From an uncultured Blautia sp. (GTDB lineage: Bacteria; Bacillota; Clostridia; Lachnospirales; Lachnospiraceae), in assembly GCA_900539525.1 (NCBI GenBank), contig UQCM01000092.1, positions 1 through 7,901 of the forward strand: 7,901 nt of DNA. Direction: 5' to 3'. Positions 5,966 to 7,901 of this stretch are shown in pieces; positions within the stretch are counted from its first letter, which is position 1; each line of letters starts with the position of its first letter. Under the pieces are notes generated by a model. That model did no database searches, was not told where the DNA came from, and saw only the letters and a list, made by a program, of their open reading frames with translations. A program made the translations under genes and the position numbers.

Positions 5966-6191
5966 AGAGAGGTAGTGCATGATACCTTTGGAGAACTGAT
6001 AAACACTTTTTCATCTTTGTTCCTTTGTGATTCCTTAACAGTGAATTGTTATGACGGTGAATGGTGATGTGTCACTGGAAAACTTTTGTACAGGCATAGA
6101 GATGTGCCGAAATCCATGAATCAGGTTTTGCGTTAAACCGGTTGGCAGGAAGTAATCCTCATGGCTGTACTGCAGGCAATTTTCTAACTTT
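5966..6191. other. Non-coding spacer without recognised gene
   Basis: No convincing reading frame is present on either strand. Visible items are a weak hairpin AGGTA/TACCT (5970-5974/5983-5987) after the tRNA-like element, a GGCAT/GTGCC hairpin near 6094-6109 and the palindrome AACCGGTT (6136-6143). A continuous frame from ATG 6142 to 6384 runs through the second tRNA-like element and is not supported as a gene. Confidence 0.5.
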
Positions 6192-6197
6192 TACAAT
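6192..6197 (+). promoter_or_regulatory. Candidate -10 box for the second tRNA-like RNA
   Basis: TACAAT matches TATAAT at 5 of 6 positions and lies 12 bases before the acceptor stem, so a transcript would start near 6204. No good -35 is visible, which makes this a weak call. Confidence 0.3.
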
Positions 6198-6209
6198 TTT
6201 AAACAAATT

Positions 6210-6284
6210 CGCAGAGTGGACTGGAGATGGTTCCAGCCGGGCTTCATACGCCCTGCAACGCAGGTTCGAATCCTGTCTCTGCGA
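6210..6284 (+). ncRNA. tRNA-like RNA, CAU-anticodon cloverleaf related to initiator tRNA
   Basis: CGCAGAG (6210-6216) pairs perfectly with CTCTGCG (6277-6283), followed by a discriminator A and no CCA. The T arm GCAGG-TTCGAAT-CCTGT (6260-6276) is intact with one G-U pair. The anticodon arm CGGGC-TTCATAC-GCCCT (6238-6254) has four pairs and CAU in the anticodon position, then a five-base variable loop. The D arm is atypical: CTGGA/TCCAG (6221-6225/6232-6236) is displaced and the connecting segment is about two bases too long. The start TGGA after the acceptor and the CGGG anticodon stem recall bacterial initiator tRNA, but C1-G72 is paired, unlike true initiators. I regard it as a second tRNA-like RNA of the island. 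Confidence 0.62.
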
Positions 6285-6365
6285 CTTGCATTGCTTTTGG
6301 ACAGAACTGAAAAATGATGGAATAGAAGGCGATTTGACAGGAAACGACAGAAGAAAATTGGTTAT

Positions 6366-6577
6366 CAGATTGCATAGCCGATAGTCTTGATTGGCAAGGC
6401 AGATCGTATGGTATCATATGTCGGATGAGAAGCAGGTGGTAGAATATGCACTATGTGATTGGAGATGTTCATGGCTGTTACGATGAATTGATGGACTTGC
6501 TTCAGATAATAGAAGCGCAGGATAAGGATGCCCGGTATATCTTTGTGGGAGATTTGATTGACAGAGGAAAAAAGGTA
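6366..6577 (+). repeat. Second copy of the phosphatase leader plus 5' coding repeat
   Basis: This is the partner of 4809-5009. Its first bases also reproduce the RLHSR-stop codons that end the small protein at 4654-4827, here without an intact upstream gene. A perfect TTGACA occurs at 6334-6339 just before it, but no -10 box lies at a suitable distance. Confidence 0.8.
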
Positions 6578-7384
6578 TGGGATGTGCTGGAGTGGGCAAT
6601 GGAGCATATCACACTTGATGGTAAGTATCAGAGTGTCCGGGGGAATCATGAGCAGATGGCTCTGGAATGGTATGAGGTATGGACGGAATGGAAAAAGCGC
6701 GGGGGATATGCGGGGACGGGAGAAGAGATGCCGGAAACGAATTATGATTTTTCTCTGTGGCTGGAGCGGCATAAGTGTATGGAAGTGGAAAAGCTGGAGC
6801 AGATCATGAAGTTCTTTCGCAGCCTGCCCTATGCCAGAACGTTGACTGTGACAAACGGAAGCAGTCAGGTTACTTATAAAATCGTTCATGCCTGGTATGA
6901 TTTTCACGAAACGTCCAGAAAAGCACAGCAGTTTAAAAATATATGGATGCGGTGCTATGAAGGTAATCTGGTGACGGAGGATATTATAGTACACGGACAT
7001 ACGCCCACCTTTGATTTAGATTTTCTGCGTGGAGATAAGAGTACTCCGAGACCGGGGTTGATCAATTATCGGAAAAATGCGATTAACCTGGATGGAGGCT
7101 GTGTTTTTGCAGCAGGTGTTTCATTACCCTGTATGTTGTGTGCAATCTGCCTGGAAACTCTGGAAGAATTCTATCACAATACACTGGAGGAAGGGTTTAT
7201 GGAATTATCACAGTACATGATATCAAGGGAGGAAGCCGGAAAACGTGCCGGGAAATACCGGAAGGAGTTTCTTCAGGATGAGAACTGTTATCGTAAAGAA
7301 ATGCTGGAACGTCTGGGCCGAAGGATTAGTCAGTGCAATCAGGAATTCTGTGGAGAATCAGAAGCTTGTATTGGAGAAGGATGA
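6446..7384 (+). CDS. PPP-family metallophosphatase (serine/threonine phosphatase-like)
   Basis: This 312-residue soluble protein has a dinuclear-metal phosphoesterase core. GDVHG (6-10) supplies D7 and H9, GDLIDRG (35-41) supplies D36 and the catalytic-site D39-R40, and GNHE (66-69) supplies N67 and H68. Later metal ligands fit H148 (IVHAWYDF) and H183/H185 (VHGHTPT). These are hallmarks of the PPP group containing protein phosphatases, ApaH, PrpE and the phosphatase module of bacterial Pnkp RNA-repair enzymes. An insertion of about 75 residues between GNHE and H148 and a helical C-terminal extension (about 230-312) lie outside the core. The true substrate (phosphoprotein, dinucleotide or RNA end) cannot be read from sequence. 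AGGTGG lies upstream of the start. It ends the cassette and is followed by two terminator-like hairpins. Confidence 0.88.
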   Translation: MHYVIGDVHGCYDELMDLLQIIEAQDKDARYIFVGDLIDRGKKVWDVLEWAMEHITLDGKYQSVRGNHEQMALEWYEVWTEWKKRGGYAGTGEEMPETNYDFSLWLERHKCMEVEKLEQIMKFFRSLPYARTLTVTNGSSQVTYKIVHAWYDFHETSRKAQQFKNIWMRCYEGNLVTEDIIVHGHTPTFDLDFLRGDKSTPRPGLINYRKNAINLDGGCVFAAGVSLPCMLCAICLETLEEFYHNTLEEGFMELSQYMISREEAGKRAGKYRKEFLQDENCYRKEMLERLGRRISQCNQEFCGESEACIGEG

Positions 7385-7387
7385 AGT

Positions 7388-7425
7388 AAAATCCGCCGGA
7401 AGATGACAGAAACTTCAGGATTTTT
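7388..7425 (+). terminator. Terminator-like hairpin after the phosphatase
   Basis: AAAATCC (7388-7394) pairs with GGATTTT (7418-7424), with an inner GAAG/CTTC stem (7399-7402/7413-7416). Five T residues run to 7425. The internal loops make it weaker than the next hairpin. Confidence 0.5.
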
Positions 7426-7460
7426 GAACGGGTCATGCGGAATTTGGAATAAGAAGAAGG

Positions 7461-7490
7461 TGGAGCATTTCATAGAATGCTCCATTTTCC
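7461..7490 (+). terminator. Rho-independent terminator
   Basis: TGGAGCATT (7461-7469) and AATGCTCCA (7476-7484) form a perfect 9-bp stem with a TCATAG loop, followed by TTTTCC. It lies 76 bases after the phosphatase stop and most likely ends the cassette transcript. Confidence 0.8.
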
Positions 7491-7738
7491 GTTTCATCCG
7501 CATATATCCGTAGAAAGCAGTGTGCACATCTATACAGCCAGGGGCGTATATAGTATGATGCGGTTACGCTGAAAGAATGCATGAACAGGGGGCGGGATAT
7601 CATCAGATCATCAGGATGAAATGGATATGTGAAGATTATTAAAAATCATGAGTATTATGAGGATCCTGAAGATTATAAAGATCATTAAGAGTCTAAGGAT
7701 CATGAGGAGAAAAAGATATTGAGAGAGGAGAGAGGAGA
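7491..7738. other. Non-coding gap before the RNA-ligase fragment
   Basis: No supported gene is seen. There is a weak GCGTA/TACGC hairpin (7544-7548/7565-7569). At 7629-7702 an A/T-rich stretch repeats GATTAT-A/T-AA and ATCATGAG units. A purine-rich tract (about 7700-7738) supplies the ribosome binding site of the next ORF. Confidence 0.5.
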
Positions 7739-7864
7739 ATGAGCAGAAAGCTGGCAAGTATTAAAAAGATATCAAAGCTTCAGCCAATCAAAGGAAAGGA
7801 TCGAATCGTGCTGGCAACTGTAGATGGATGGTCGGTCATTGTAAAGAAGGAGCTTCTTGTATAA
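7739..7864 (+). pseudogene. N-terminal fragment of an RNA ligase (Rnl5/DRB0094-like)
   Basis: ATG 7739 to TAA 7862-7864 encodes 41 residues. The segment RKLASIKKISKLQPIKGKD followed by RIVLATVDGWSVIVKK matches the opening of the N-terminal OB-fold-like domain of ATP-dependent RNA ligases of the Rnl5 type. Those usually read RxLAxIxxI, then PIxGAD, then a GWxVVVKK element, from memory. Ligase proteins are several hundred residues; the nucleotidyltransferase domain with its lysine motif is absent and the frame closes immediately after VKKELLV. None of the remaining 37 bases continues it in another frame. AGGAG at 7726-7730, 8 bases upstream, is a good ribosome binding site, so the fragment could still be translated. 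The palindrome TTGTAT-A-ATACAA (7857-7869) sits at the truncation point. Confidence 0.55.
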
Positions 7865-7901
7865 TACAAATATAAGGAATTCCGAGAAAGAAGGTTGAGA
7901 A

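Noticed and set aside
6142..6384. 80-codon plus-strand frame
   Set aside because: It runs straight through the CAU tRNA-like element and has no ribosome binding site. Only its last codons echo the small protein at 4654-4827, because they lie in the repeat block.
4511..6577. CRISPR array
   Set aside because: The repeats are few, long and irregularly spaced, and they include coding sequence.
6365..7000. 211-codon minus-strand frame
   Set aside because: It is antisense to the phosphatase, which has complete family motifs on the plus strand.
7629..7688. 19-codon GTG frame ending EDPEDYKDH
   Set aside because: It is short, has a weak start and low-complexity repeated GAT/CAT/TAT codons. It may be a degenerate repeat rather than a gene.

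Overview
The window looks like the chromosome of an anaerobic Firmicute, most likely a Lachnospiraceae-type clostridium. This is an inference from strong AGGAG/GGAGG ribosome binding sites, the style of the ABC-2 exporter and MATE proteins, and moderate GC. All supported genes are on the + strand.

Left part (1-4465) is conventional. It holds the tail of an unidentified gene (1-56), then a translationally coupled ABC exporter pair (ATPase 88-801, about 12-TM permease 794-2389). A non-coding gap follows with a long imperfect hairpin (2394-2469), a TTGACA-type promoter and a 10-bp leader hairpin. Next comes a two-gene operon: VOC/glyoxalase-fold protein (2616-2999) and MATE efflux pump (3018-4409). 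A 17-codon remnant ORF follows directly.

Right part (about 4466-7901) is more AT-rich, repetitive and unusual. It reads as two tandem copies of one cassette. The complete copy (about 5059-7384) runs: promoter plus palindromic leader, DIP1984-family coiled-coil protein (5127-5786), a tRNA-like cloverleaf with a GAA anticodon loop and an extended acceptor stem (5879-5965), a second tRNA-like element with a CAU loop (6210-6284), a conserved leader block, and a PPP-family metallophosphatase (6446-7384) with terminators. The first copy (about 4511-5057) is collapsed. Its DIP1984 leader and first codons are fused at a CACAGG microhomology to an orphan T-arm; then come a 57-aa charged small ORF, the same leader block and a phosphatase cut after about 44 residues. 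Downstream at 7739 lies a 41-codon fragment resembling the N-terminal domain of ATP-dependent RNA ligases of the Rnl5/DRB0094 type.

Taken together, the right part looks like a decaying or recombining accessory island. It pairs non-canonical tRNA-like RNAs with a metallophosphatase, a DIP1984-family protein and an RNA-ligase fragment. An RNA-repair or RNA-modification role is a hypothesis. The sequence directly shows the repeats, the cloverleaf folds, the phosphatase motifs and the truncations.
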